A DNA stretch of 64,000 bases from Entrophospora sp. SA101 (GCA_958430865.1 CAUDNR010004323.1:68391-132390), one strand, 5' to 3'. Shown: positions 12,636 to 25,391, numbered from the stretch's first letter. Notes: generated by a model not told the origin, from the letters alone. Numbers and translations are program-made.

Positions 12636-12905
12636 TTAATGAGAGGTTGTGCACATACATCTAACATATCAGCTCATTGTCTGTTTTTAATAATGCATTA
12701 AGTGATGCAACAAAAGAAAATGATATTACTTTTCTGTTGATGAGATAGTTATTTGGGAAAGCATTCTTAAATGGAAATTAACAAAAACATCCAAAAATCA
12801 GTAATATCAATGTTGGAGATTGATCATCACAAAATTTTGTTGATTTAGACAACAAATTAAAAGAATCTATTTCACTGATAAATATTTCTAATGAGAAATC
12901 CTGTA
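12636..12905 (+). pseudogene. Truncated tandem copy of the BTB-BACK-TLDc gene
   Basis: DNA-level matches to the preceding gene occur in the same order but with internal deletions: AATGAGAGGTTG, then ACATATCAGCTCATTG with the AATGCATTAAGTGATGCAAC block, then GTTGATGAGATAGTTATTTG through the AAACATCCAAAAATCA block. Frames are broken repeatedly. This is a dead local duplicate of the BTB and BACK part and carries no TLDc region. Confidence 0.8.
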
Positions 12906-13031
12906 TATCTTGCTTGCCATTCTTGCATGTCACACATTTCTTTAAAATATGGGATCAGTGCTTTGATCCAGGATTAACAAATTGACTGGTCCATTGCCAT
13001 TAATAAAATATTAAATATGGTTATTATTACA

Positions 13032-13330
13032 CTAATGGACCCAATAAATCACCAATAGACCATAAATGGACAGCACATTTGCCAACCCTGCTTTGATCCC
13101 ATATATTGGTAAAATACTAAATAGTTTTTTATTTGTGAGGTTCCTAATTTCTTGGATTTCATTGAGATCTGCTAAAAAAAGCAATTGCTTATTAGGTATT
13201 AAAATATGTACATGTACTATATTTATGTATATGTATTTATATATGTACATACCTGATTTCATTGCTGAAATCGTGGCTGCTAAGCCTGCAGCTTTGCTCA
13301 AATTTGAAAATATTTCGTTCCCTTTATTTG
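13032..13330 (-). pseudogene. Unrecognised gene fragment with one possible intron
   Basis: Read on the minus strand, a coding-like stretch (FSNLSKAAGLAATISAMKS) meets a GTATGT donor at about 13252. It resumes after a TTTTTTTAG acceptor near 13174 as ADLNEIQEIRNLTNKKLFS, and stops at 13032. The junction is in frame and the intron (about 80 bp) has the local size. No start codon or upstream exon could be supported. It resembles the 3' end of a gene whose remainder is lost. No family is recognised. Confidence 0.3.
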
Positions 13331-13859
13331 TCCAAATAATATTATTATTAATTTTAATTTTTTAAGTGATTTCAATATAAAGAAAAATTACTAACCACGT
13401 GTTTTAAAATAAGCATTATCAAGCAAGAATGGTTTTATTAAATGATACTATGGTGACGACAAGTGGCGATAACCACCACCACCATTCTTTTAATAATCAC
13501 TTATTATTTTTTCCTTATTATTTTGTTTATTTTTTCTTGACTTAGTTTTCTTTTTTCTTTTGGCATTGTTTTTTTTTAAAAAAAATTATTATTTGATCAG
13601 CAAACGTAATAATTTATTTTTTTTTGTTGACACGAATTGATTTTTCTTTTTTATATTTGTATTGATAACTTTGATTTATAAATATTATATATCAAAATGC
13701 GGAGTAGAACTTGCTGGGTAACTATAAGATACTTATGAAGATTATGTAATTTGCTTTTTCATAATCAATATTAATAATGACATTAATATTAAATAATATT
13801 AAATAATTAAAGGCAGCAAATGTTGAAAAAAAGACATTTCGATATGCGATGTTTGATCA

Positions 13860-14290
13860 TCAGAAATTTGCAGGTGTTGAAGCACGCACACTACCTTGGA
13901 TACTTTACAGTCATTCTCACATCTTCCTCATGTACACAGGTTAATCCCCCGATGATACGGTGATGCAACCGAATACCAGTGGGTCGCTTTGCCCTGGAGT
14001 TTACCGAGACTGCATCCCAGACCAGAGAAGGCTGCTGGCATGCTAGCCAAAAAGTTGCCTGTAACGATCCTATCTACTGCCTAAGAAGAATTTCTTGTAT
14101 CAACTCGAAACTGCACTTTCTTTAACAGTTTTCTTTGAAGAGTCACAATGCTTGCTTCTGCCATAAGAAGTTTTCATCCCAGAAGAAGCTTGAGTGTTAA
14201 TATGAAAGGTTTCAGAGCCTCTGGAGAGCTTGATTCTAAATAAGGTTTTATAGGGTAAGTTTTAAAAAGTTTTTTTGAGTCCGTTTTTTG
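13860..14290. other. Locally GC-richer island of unknown origin
   Basis: This stretch is visibly richer in G and C than its surroundings (for example around 13975-14060). It reads partly open in two plus-strand frames with repeated breaks, and no domain was recognised. It also shares the short string TTCTGGGATGAAAACTT (on the minus strand) with the region ahead of the Fanzor pseudogene near 36440. A decayed mobile-element or transferred fragment is the simplest reading. Confidence 0.3.
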
Positions 14291-15112
14291 AAATTTGAAT
14301 TTCATGTGCGCGTGGAATTAAAAATTAGCTAATCAGAAATTTTTAACTTTTGAAAAAAAAGAGTTGTTGGATATTTTTCCTTAGTATTAGAAATTTTTTA
14401 GCATTCAGGAGAAAATTTCCATTATTTATTCAGATCCTATTTCCAGCCCTGCTCACTACAGTTAATAGGCAAAAAAATTATTTGTTGAAAAGCTGGTGAT
14501 ATGATATTCATTTGGTTTGAATGTTTAATGCTATAAGTTTTTGCTTTTTTTTTCAATGAATTTATGGCTTTCAATTTATTATAATCCATTGTAAATTATT
14601 TTGTTAAAGAAATTAAATACAGTTTCAAAAGCCTCTATATAGATTCATTTATTGAAATATTAGATATAGTTAAACCGCACCTTCCTCTTAAATTAGTACA
14701 AAAGAATAAGAATATCTTCATCAGTCGGCCTTTCATTAACTTTGTCATCAACCTCATTCACTGATACGCTCATATCTTTGTGCTAAATATATATTTTCTG
14801 GTTGGGCCTGATTTGTTTTAATAAACCTAATTCACATTTTCGTAGTAATATAACATATACACATTTTTTGGAAGAAAAAGATAGCAGAGCAGTGGTGGCT
14901 GAGACTTTTTGACAGAGAGATTATTAATCGTGTAGAATTGGAAGAATAATAATTTTAATTATGTGGAATTGGTGGAATTTATTTTTTAATTAATAGTTTT
15001 AATTGATTTTTGTAGCATTAATGATTTTCGAAAAAAAATTTATTTATAGAACCTTTATTTACAGTACATAGTATTTAATTTGTTGCTCCGTTGCAATGCA
15101 AATAGTACTACT

Positions 15113-15315
15113 ACAGTCAAAGCTCCCTATAACGAACCTCCGAGAAGTGAACTGCTCTCTATAACGAACTAAGATTTTTGTCCCGATTTTTTATTAATGA
15201 AATTTGCTCTATATAACGAACTTTATAGTTAAACTCTTTATTCCGTATAACGAACTGTCTTTGGGGGAACCAAATACAAATTTATATAATAAATAATGCT
15301 CTCTATAACGAACCC
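15113..15315. repeat. Pogo/Tigger-like transposon remnant with repeated TATAACGAAC boxes
   Basis: The segment starts CAGTCAAAGCTCCCTATAAC and carries five copies of (T)ATAACGAAC at irregular 30-60 bp spacing. CAGTCAAA-start termini followed by TATAACGAAC are characteristic of pogo/Fot1/Tigger element ends. No transposase was recognised alongside, so this is an isolated end or a MITE. Confidence 0.5.
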
Positions 15316-18246
15316 GTGCAACATAAACTTGTTTATTATTGAAAAAAAAAATTTAAAAAATTTATTCTTCTTCTTTTTACAATTATTATTTGTTATTGTT
15401 GTTATTATTGACAGAGAAAAGACTGGCCAACAAATTATATGTTTTCTAATTGATTATCTACACATACACATCACTTTTGTCAAATAAAATGAAGAATTCT
15501 TTCAACATTGTTTCCTAATAATAATAGTGATAATAATGATACTAATAATAATATGCCTGAAATAATTCTTTCTACTTCACCTGTATTACATAAAAATGCT
15601 TTGTTGTCGATAGAAAAAATCAAAAATTATACTTTTAACAACAAACAGACAAGTCACAATTAACTGATAATGAATTGAGATTAATAAAAGGAAAGTCAAA
15701 AATATATTTAATTCAAAAGAACGATTAAAAATTGATAATTATGTGAATAAAATTTAATTTTTCTATTTTATTTTCAAAAAGGATTGTTTTTTTATTTTTA
15801 TTTTTAACGATGTAGTTGTATTATTATGTTTATTAAATTTATATTATCAATTACATTTATAAAATAACAGATAAAAAACATAAACAAATAATTACCCCCC
15901 ATATCTGATTTATATCAGATTGGTTGGGCCGACTATTCACCTCCCTTTCTTTCCATGTGGCTGTTAGTCCATAATGGAATTTAACATTTAATATAAAGTA
16001 ACCACACTTCCAAACAGAAAAGGGTTTGATGTGTATCATTTCATTTAGGTAATTCCTGGCAAAATTGACACAGATCACGTGATATGGAACGTTTATTAAA
16101 TGTTTATATAGAACATGCTCTTTTTCCAATTTATGCTCTCGCACTCTTTTAATTGTCTTTTTATATTTGGATGGGTAAGTCATTTTTACAGTTTTCTTTA
16201 AGTTTAGGAACAAGTTTTTAAAAAATAAAATATTTAAGTTGGTCATGTGATTTTTATTTTTTGATTTCGGGGTGTGGCGCAGCAATTGGATGTTTTATAT
16301 GTATCAAATCCTTTAAACAATTGATTGAGCAGACCGACTTATATTAAATAATAATATTATTATGATCTTTCTTTTTTTTTTTTGTTTTATAAATCTCATG
16401 TTTTGATAAGTCAAAACACCCAGCCACTCATGTACGGCTTATCAACTTCACCTGCGTAAGGGTTTCACTTCAACAATAACGAATGATCAAACAAGTTCTG
16501 TTGATAAAGAAATATTATTATATTGTGTGCATCACTTAACTTTTTTAACATTAAAAGCTTTGTAAAGACTTATAATGTTATTAATTGCTATGCCCTATAA
16601 AAAACTTTTACAGAGAAGAGTATATTTCCCGTATTATATATAATTAATATTAATATTAGTATGTTTTGTTGTTTTGTATGAAACATATGGAAAACATATT
16701 AATATGGAAAACACAAGTTCTATTACTATATTGATTTTTCGTATGTTTTTCATATTTTTTCTGTATTTAACACACCATTTCTCGATATTGAAAACATACT
16801 GAATTACTTGTCCATCACGAATTTACAACCTTCCTTTTTGACCTCCAACATAATGAAACAATTGTTATTTATTTTTATGAAATTTTAAGAAATCAATCAA
16901 TCTGATCCTTCCACACCTTGTCATTCAAGTGGTAGCGGTGAAAAGCTTCAGTGGTTGGTCCTCTGAGTTTTACATCCTGATTGTGTGCAACTGCAAGCTT
17001 GTAGAATAATTTCCAAAAAATATTAATTCGATATATTGAACTTAGGTGTCAGGTTCAATAGAGCTATCCGTTCATATTCTTATACCAATTGACAGATTGA
17101 CAATTACGGTCGATTTGAATTATATCAACAGGATTAGTTGTACATCCAATTGAGGACTTGTGAATTCTGTTAGAGCTGTGGGCGCCACAATGGATAAATT
17201 ATCGTTCTAATACCGTAATTTTTCTGTACCAAAATTTTTCTAAATGTGGCAATTTACATATTGGACTCCAATTAGCGTATATAGTAAAAAAAAAGTAGCA
17301 ATTGGTTCGGTTGGACTCTGTTGTATAGTGGGGCTCACAATTACATATCCAATAAAAATAGCCTTTTCAAAAAGGGTTATTCAACAAGATAGGAAAGAGA
17401 TTTGAAAAAATCAAATCATCATTTTAAATAAACTATCTACTGACGATTGTGATTTAATTTGCTATGTATATCCCAAGTGCAGTATATTTCTGAATATATG
17501 ATAAATGTCAAAGCTTATATATTTAAAACATGGATCCTTTATATAGGGTAGCTTGAGTATAAACCTCAGGCCACTAAGGTGTAAACCAAGTGCTTGCTTT
17601 GATGATATTCCCAAGTTACACATACCAAAAAAAAAAGGAAGATATTTTTTTTTACTTGAGAGTGAACCTCAAACTTTTGTCCTTGTCGGATGACCATAAA
17701 TAGTAGCCTAATTTGGAAATTACTTTACTTAATTTAGAAATATCATCAGTTTTTAAAAATTGAGTATTTAATTGTGACAAACTGGAGTTGGTGAATCATG
17801 AAGAAAATTCCATTCTGAAATTATGCTGCTTCAATTGAAGACAAGAAAGTGAAATAAGTAATGGCGAATCTTTTATAAAAGACATTAGAAACGAAAACCA
17901 GATTCAATGGAATACAAGCAATGTGTCGGTGAACGGAAATACTGATGATTGAGTAATTAGAAGAAGGGGAGGAGGAGGAATTAAGTGAATTAGTAGGTTA
18001 ATTGAAAATTGATGATTTATTATAAACATTATAATGTTTAAAAATATAAAATATTTTATTTGTAATCGTGAATGCTGAAATATCATTGGCTATTCAATTT
18101 ATTTATTGGGCTGGACCGTTTGGGCCTCAATTTCCAACGCTGTATGTAATAAACTTTCTTCTAAAGAATAATTTCTTTCGATAGTTGTCTCATTGCTTTA
18201 TTTTGTTTATTTAGGCATGTCTTGAAGTTTGAATCAACTTATTATC

Positions 18247-18353
18247 ATGTAGTTATCCACAAAAAATATCCGCAATCGTCAAATCGATTTATAAATAAGG
18301 ATTCCGAGGTTTCACGAAATTTGCGGATATTTTTTGCGGATAACTAACTACAC
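18247..18353. repeat. MITE-like element with GTTATCC...GGATAAC termini
   Basis: The left terminus GTTATCCACAAAAAATATCC continuing GCAA is the reverse complement of the right terminus with a single mismatch. Both are flanked by TA. The total length is about 100 bp, which fits a TA-inserting MITE. Confidence 0.65.
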
Positions 18354-18699
18354 AATTATTATCCATAATTCCGAAAAAGTTTACCGGAAAATTGCAGGAA
18401 TTTTTTAATATTAATATGAAGTATAATAATAAGCAACACTTTCCCTTTCCGGATTGCATTATTGTTATTATTGTTATTATTATTATGGATAAATTAAAAT
18501 AAATCATCGGAATAATAATAGTAAATGATTTTTTTAAACATGAAATCTTTCATTTTATGCATAGTTACTTTCTACTAACCAAAAATAGTTGTGAAAATTA
18601 TCCTAAATAATACTAGTTTATTATTTAAACAAACATTGAGATGGGGCGAGCGAGGTACATAAGAAAATTTCATAATATTGACATTAATTACTAATTTTG

Positions 18700-18775
18700 T
18701 CATAACGGATTTTATGTGGATATGAATATGATAATGATAATGAAGCAAAAATTTTAAATCCGTTATAATGCGAAT
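18700..18775. repeat. Small palindromic element
   Basis: CATAACGGATTTTA on the left pairs with TAAATCCGTTATAATG on the right across about 50 bp. It may be a fold-back remnant. The arms are short, so chance is not excluded. Confidence 0.35.
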
Positions 18776-18960
18776 GACCCGCTGTAGAAATGTTCGAGTG
18801 TAAAACCCAAGTTCTTTGTTATTATTATGTAAGCGAACGCTTCGGGTTAAACCGAGAAATGGCCTTACATTACACGAGATCGTCATATATTGACTTTAAA
18901 TGGTAATAAATTATATGTTACAATAAAAACTTTTTGGTGTAATTAAAAATTAAAATAAAC

Positions 18961-19037
18961 ACATGTAAACGTAAACTCGATAAGTCGGACACAGCAATCA
19001 ATTACTCAAAGTAACTGACTTATCACGTTTACATTTG
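18961..19037. repeat. Copy A of a dispersed palindromic repeat (copy B at 33641-33751)
   Basis: ACATGTAAACGTAAACTCGA followed by TAAGTC pairs with GACTTATCACGTTTACATTT. The internal string (CAGCAATCAATTACTCAAAG, then TAACT) is shared with the element at 33641-33751, which has the same termini. Two copies with a shared body and shared inverted ends support a genuine MITE family. Confidence 0.6.
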
Positions 19038-20854
19038 TATCAAAATTCTGGGTGAAGTGCTTGGATACAAAATTCTGATTGACTAATGATAATAAGTTTT
19101 GCAATGGAAGAATGCATTCAATTAATTAAAGCACAAAATAAATTAAAAGTCTGATTGTTGCTTCACCAATTTATAATTTAATTGTGTTAATTATTGATTA
19201 TAAAACCACTGAATAAATTAATTTGGATCTTTAACACCAACATTCCCAAAGTTCAAAGATCCTATCATTAATTGATAATCACAAAAGGTCCACTTGATCA
19301 AAAATCAAAATATTTAAAATCTACTACTTCACTTCCAAATCTTGAAACTGTTTTCATACTATCGTCCAGCTGGCCATTTCTATTAGGCGCTGTGCATTTC
19401 GTTAAAATAAATCTCAAAGTTCTAGATGTTGGTTGTAGACCAAATGATAGAATATATTTGATCCGATCAATCAATTGGCCAATATTTCCAATATATAATA
19501 TGGAATACTGACCAGACAAAATGAATGTGATTACTATTATGATTTAATAATTTTATAATCTTCCATATGCACCCAAAATCTAAGGATCAATGTCTCAAAA
19601 CATGATGTTCAAACTTTTAACAGGGGAATCTAGAGGGTTTGGTGTATACATGTAGCCCAAATTGATTTATGAATGTCATAATATTACAACATCTGAGTGA
19701 TAGCCGCAATTAAAAGCCGTAATGTCGTAATTAGGCCATAATATTGTAATTAGGTCATAATGTCAACAAATGAAACATATCTCTATTATAAAGCAACGAA
19801 TGCTTTAGTGAAATTCCTTTAACTTTTCTTTGGTCAGCCGTACGTCTGCAAAATACTTTAACACAATACAACAAAATGGTATGCATAAATACTTTGATTA
19901 ATAAATATCAGCATTTTCTATCTGGCCGAACAATCTTAACACCTTACACAAAAACATTTAAAAATGTTTGCGCTTAACAAAAACCAAAAATTAAACCTTT
20001 GCTTTCTGCCAAAGCAAGTAACCAAAACCGAGTTACAAAATCTCAGAGTTCTATAAGAATCTATATTACGAATAGAAACTCTAGTTCTATATCACTCTGA
20101 TAATCAATAAACAATTAGACCTGCTGTTTAAATAATTAATTTGTAAAAATGTTTGTCGCAAAATGAATTAATTAACAATTTTCTGCCTCTACTCTTGTGA
20201 GCAAAGCTCTGAAATGTCAATTAATTAGTTGACTAGTTACTAACTAATAGTAGATAATAGTCATTAGTAATTTCCACTTGGTCAAAAAGCTATGATAATT
20301 TTTATGTTAATATTAATCCAAGTGCTAGAACTTCTTGTACAACCATACTAATCAAATAACAGATAATAATTCTAAAAAAAAAAAGTAAAGGAGGAAAAAA
20401 ATAAGCAAAGCAATTAACCATAATAACAAAATTATTCGTGAGTAAGTATAGTTAATTATTAAAAAAATGGTGGTTATCGTCACTTGTCGTCACTCTAGTT
20501 AACATTATAAAAGCAATCATGTTTTGTAGCTATGTGCAAGAATTCAGAAAAACATTAATTTACATCCATTTTAAATCCTTGATGTAATTCTAGTATTAGT
20601 TCTGTTGAGGAGACCGGTAGAGTAATTGTTGAAGCCGATGATGTTGACTATTCCGATGATAATGAGTCCAATAATGCAATGATAGTGAGCCCCGATGATA
20701 ATGATGGAATCAATGATGGTAATGCTGATGGTAGCAGATCTGATGTGAATTAGTTTCATATTTGTTATAATGCAATTGTGATGTTAAAAAATTTTACATC
20801 CTGAAATTATTTATAGTACAAAGGTTCAGCATGTTCCATATTATCTAGATTATA

Positions 20855-20911
20855 CATGTTGTCAAAATTAGTTTGGCTTTGACTCAAGCTCCAAAATCTC
20901 AATTTTTAATT
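20855..20911. repeat. Dispersed repeat, copy 1 (inverted partner at 27264-27322)
   Basis: About 57 bp (GTTGTCAAAATTAGTTTGGC, then TTTGACTCAAG) matches the reverse complement of 27264-27322 at roughly 88% by eye. Both copies are non-coding, which suggests fragments of one interspersed family. Confidence 0.55.
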
Positions 20912-23700
20912 GCATCTGAATCAATTATTTATATGTTTTTTATATTAATATGACATGTCAAAAATTTACCTGATTGAGTCAAGTTTATAATAATAATTTG
21001 ATGTTGGGAATAGTAAATATTTTGGTACTTGCTTTCAGAATAGATTGGACTTTTTCATGAAATTGGAATATTGATATTGTGCTATTTTCTATTACCAATA
21101 ATACAAGAACATAATGTTTAAAAAGGATCCGTCATCTTATGAATGTTGAAGTTTATAATTAAAACTTTGAGGTGGGTATTAGGATATAAATTTCTGATTG
21201 GCTGACGCATAAATATGCAGTTATTATTGAGTTAAACGGGTTAATCTTTATTTAATACACAAAGCGTGTTTTTTTGTTCTTCAAATATGAAATTTGCGAA
21301 AGCGAATTATTATTTTTCTGCGACGGGTTTCTGTTTTTCAAAGTTTGCACATGTGGATATTAGTAAAACTGCATATATCTTTCCACCGACTTGAGTACGC
21401 CACATATACAAATTTGTTAATTATAATAATTTCCAAATTTGGTCAGCACACGCCCAATCATCATAGGCTCATCCATTATATTCTCTTCTAAATGTGACGA
21501 TTCCAATTTCAACTGGTTCACATCATCAGCTATTCGATATGAATTCGCATGACCACTAAGCTTCATTACGCCAAGGCTTTGGAGTTGTGTGTGAAAATGA
21601 AATCAATGTGAATTTGCAATTCAAGTTTGTGAAAATTAGCCAATCAAAAGAATTCGCACCCATATTTAATTATAGATTTCAATTTCACATTTAACCAAGA
21701 ATTTCATTACAATAAAAATTTAAAACCAACCAATTTGTATCATATCGTGCTTATCTTCATTGAATAATGTTATCACCTGATTTTTAAAAATAATTACTGA
21801 CATCAAACTTGTGATTTCCATCCATTGATATTAATGCGAACGATCGATATTCGATTATATCATCCAACTTTCCATATCAACAGATTCTGGTGTGACTTTT
21901 ATACACTTCAACAACATTCTCATAAATTGCCATTAACTCTTGTAGACATGTTAAGACAAGATCTATGATAAAGAGTCGTTGACAATGATATTAATCAAAA
22001 TGGTAGACATGTGAAAATGTTTTTATTTATTGACTTCAAAAAATACAAACTCCTTTTAGAATTTCTTCATCGATATCAATAGTTAAGTTAGTTCCTAAAA
22101 ATAGACAACAATCTAGATCTTGGCTGATCAACCTTGAAATCGGAGTAAGACTATTTCGTAAAGTCCGCATAGTATGCAGTTTTTTTTGCTCGAGATCATA
22201 AAGACACATACGAAAATTAAATTAGTAATTATTTTAATTTTATTATTTATCGGTAAAGTTTATTATGTAAAATGTTACAAGTAAGCGACCATTGGTTCCT
22301 TTGTATTGGCCACATGTGACACGATTGTATGTGAGTCAATCCGGCCATATGTTTGTTTATTGTTTCAGATTTCAGTTGACAAAATTAGTACCAATAAAAG
22401 CTTTACCTATTTTTAGACTTTGAGTTTAAGGAAAAAATAGATATACGATGAATGAGAAGGCAATAATGCTGATCACGCATATCATTAACTCAAGCCACAA
22501 CACTCAACCCTATAAAGTGGCTATTCTGCGTACAGATAACTATTTTTAGACTGTCGATCTTAATTTTCTTATTTATTTTCCTACACCTTTTTAGTCAAAT
22601 TCTAAAGGTTATATGAATGAGTCCATTACAAAAAAGTCATTGCAAAGGTTTTGGTGCTAGTAATATATAAAATAATTGTGGCGTACCATAAAAAACAAAT
22701 GTAACAATATTTTAATCAGGGCATGAATTTAATTCTATAAATAGGTAACCCTGGATCGAAATAAAAATTATATCATGTGAAAGGTGACAAAGCGGGTTTG
22801 ACTTTAATCGGAGAAAAATGACAAAAAATTCTCAATCGAGAACCAAAATCAAATTAATGTGCATTTTTTACGCATGTTATATTTATCAAAACAAAAGTAA
22901 TGTGTTTTTTTTTTTAAAGAGACTTAATTGATCTTTAATGAATTCAACCAAAAAAGTGGGGTGCCAATATCATCATTATATTGCTATAAAAAGAAAAGGT
23001 CCCTTCGAAAAAAATAGACACTAAAGACTTGTGTGTATTTTTAGAGCCATTTTCAAATGAAATAACAAATAAAGAACCATTTTTATTTTAATTAAAGTCA
23101 ATTTTTGCTGCTTTCGTCATGTAAAACAACCTTCCACAAAAGTTCCCTCTTATCACTAACGAGAATGAGAATGTTTAAAAAAAAAAAAAACATTAAAATA
23201 TATAGCAAATAGCTTTATCTTCATGGCTATCAATTATAATTGTTGTTGAAAAAAACTACGCCAAGTAAAAATATAAATTGCTCACCAGAAAAGAAGTTGC
23301 GTTGTAAAAATTACAACGGTAAAAAAATGGCCGATATAATTTTAAAAAATCCGAAATATATGTATGCATAGTTTACAAAACGAAAATTTTGTTTTTGTTT
23401 GTTATTTTATTAAAATTATTAAAATATTATCACATTAATTATTACTATAATCATCACATTTAATAATAATAAATTTAAAATGACGTTATTATTTTTCAAT
23501 TCTGTTACACCGAAATCTATTTATAGACAGAAAAAATTTTATAAATACTCTTTTTTTTTTTTTTGAAAAGCAAAGCAACTTTCTAACTTTCTAGAAAAGT
23601 AAATAAAAATTAAAAAAAGAAATAAATCTAAAAGAATTTTTTCGAAAATTATAAACTTTTATTAACAAATATAAAACTCTTTCATCCTTATTCTTTCATC

Positions 23701-24243
23701 ATGTCACCATTAAGATCCCAACAAATTGGAAGAAATTATTGTTTGGAACAAGAAACAGAAATTGTTCACAATTCCGATAGGAAAAAAAGAAATTTAATTA
23801 TCGTTCGACCATTTTCTTCAAAGACAACTTGTCATCATCATCGTCGTCGTCGTCATGGTTATTCTTGTTATCTTAATAATAATAATAGAAGGCATAAAGA
23901 ACAACTAAAACAACACAACTGTTTCAAGAACAATGACGAAGATCAATCCGACGAATATTTGAAAATTTTGAGTGAGCGAATTAACAGAATTGAAAAACTT
24001 ATTAATGATCTCAGCGACAAAGTTAATTCTACATCACCACAGCCACTCACTATTAATGGTACCCAAGTTTCAAATTCTGATCGTCTTCGCTTTACACCAT
24101 CATCCTCTGCCGCTACCCCCGAAGCCGCTACTACTAAAGCGAAAATTGACTTTTCTAAAATGAATTTGGACGAATTAATCGAATTTTCAAATAAATTAAA
24201 AAAATTTAATTCAAAAGAAATAAAAGAAAATAATAATCAATAA
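23701..24243 (+). CDS. Small basic/coiled-coil protein of unknown function
   Basis: This is a single-exon reading frame of 180 residues beginning at an ATG preceded by an AT-rich leader. The N-terminal half is basic and low-complexity (a HHHRRRRH cluster and Asn/Arg runs). Residues about 84-110 form a heptad-like helix (EYLKILSERINRIEKL, then INDLSDKV). A Ser/Pro/Thr/Ala linker follows, then a second helix (FSKMNLDELIEFSNKLKKF) near the end. Codon use and the amphipathic helices make it more gene-like than the surrounding ORFs. No catalytic motif, signal peptide or membrane segment was seen. I do not recognise a family. A DNA- or RNA-associated or self-assembling protein would be a guess. Confidence 0.6.
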   Translation: MSPLRSQQIGRNYCLEQETEIVHNSDRKKRNLIIVRPFSSKTTCHHHRRRRHGYSCYLNNNNRRHKEQLKQHNCFKNNDEDQSDEYLKILSERINRIEKLINDLSDKVNSTSPQPLTINGTQVSNSDRLRFTPSSSAATPEAATTKAKIDFSKMNLDELIEFSNKLKKFNSKEIKENNNQ

Positions 24244-25254
24244 TAACAATACCAAAGAACGGCTTCAACTCACAATAAATCTCAGTCTCGTTATTACCCA
24301 GAACATTATGAATGAATTTAGAATTAAAAAAATTGTATAATAGGTTACTCAATTAATTATTATTATCGCTTGTTTTCTATTTTTATTTCCATTCAAATTA
24401 TTACAATTGATTGATTGATTGATTGATTATAAAATATTATGAAACAATTACAACAATTACAACAATTATGAAGAAAAATTTTATTTTTCGCATAAGAAAA
24501 TTTTGAAAAATTAAGAACATTATGTAATATTACTTAATTGATTTCTTTCGACTTTTTATTTTGGTTTTTCTTTAGATATTTAATTCTACTTTTTTTTTTT
24601 CTGAAAAATGATAATAAAATTCGTTTTCTCTAATAAACAATCCGTTAATGTCTGTATGAAATCATTTTCAATTGATTACTCCAAAAAAGGAAAATATCAT
24701 TATCTGGTCTAACTCCGGCCGAATTCAATATAATGGATCGGACATGCATAATTTTTATAAGATTTTTACTACTATAATCATTTGGTAATTGATTGTGTAT
24801 ATTATTATTGTTATTATTATCAATTAAGTCATTCTTTATTACTCTTTATTTTTTCCTAAAACAAACTTCTTTATAATAATATTTAAAACACATTTTGGGC
24901 AAAACTATTCTTTTTTGGTTTATATCGTGCTCCAAACATTTGGAATTTCGCTTTGCTTCGTCCGCCTTGTTCCACCATACACAACTATTATCATTTCTAA
25001 TGACTATTACTAGTAAAGTATTTTTCATTGGGAATATCTAATGCGGGCACAAAGCTATTTTTATTTATTTTTTTTGCTTTATTACAAGTAACGTGATTAA
25101 CTAATATATTATATATTTTTAATTGAAAAGAAAAGGAAATTTTAAATAAAAATTATTATTATAATGATAAATAGGATGTTTATATAAATAAATAACTTAA
25201 TAAATAATTAAAAGAACTAAAAACTCGATTCTTCTCCACCATATTCTACGTTTT
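24244..25254. other. Spacer between two small genes
   Basis: No supported gene. The spacer includes a short GATT tandem (near 24408-24427) and AT-rich tracts. The minus-strand ORF at 24846-25028 lacks any family feature. Confidence 0.6.
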
Positions 25255-25377
25255 TTAATCCTGCTTCATTCTTCCTTTAACAGCTTTATTTTGCCTCTCC
25301 TCCCCCAATACAAACTGTTTCGCTAGCTCGTTCACTTGGCTTAATGTTAATATTAATTTTAGTATTAGTATTGACAT
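25255..25377 (-). CDS. Possible small ORF or 3' exon of the adjacent secreted protein
   Basis: This 40-residue minus-strand frame has coding-like composition after a hydrophobic start: LSQVNELAKQFVLGEERQ, then a basic end KGRMKQD. It lies just downstream of the serine-rich secreted candidate on the same strand. It may be its last exon, but I could not join the two with a GT-AG intron in phase. As a free-standing ORF it would start with a short hydrophobic stretch. Confidence 0.3.
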   Translation of the reverse strand: MSILILKLILTLSQVNELAKQFVLGEERQNKAVKGRMKQD

Positions 25378-25391
25378 TATTATTATTATTG

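Larger units (their letters stand above)
14291..23700. other. Long repeat-rich spacer
   Basis: Over 9 kb holds no supported gene. It contains a TATAACGAAC-type element (15113-15315), MITE-like palindromes (18247-18353, 18700-18775, 18961-19037), one half of a dispersed inverted pair (20855-20911) and a second pair member at 20465-20495. The longest ORF (minus strand, 15857-16285) has no family resemblance. Confidence 0.55.

Noticed and set aside
15857..16285. 142-codon minus-strand ORF
   Set aside because: Lys/Asn/Ile-rich composition expected by chance in AT-rich DNA, with no domain, splice partner or family motif recognised.
18575..18886. 103-codon minus-strand ORF
   Set aside because: It spans a palindromic element (18700-18775) and a His/Ile repeat from a microsatellite, with no family feature.
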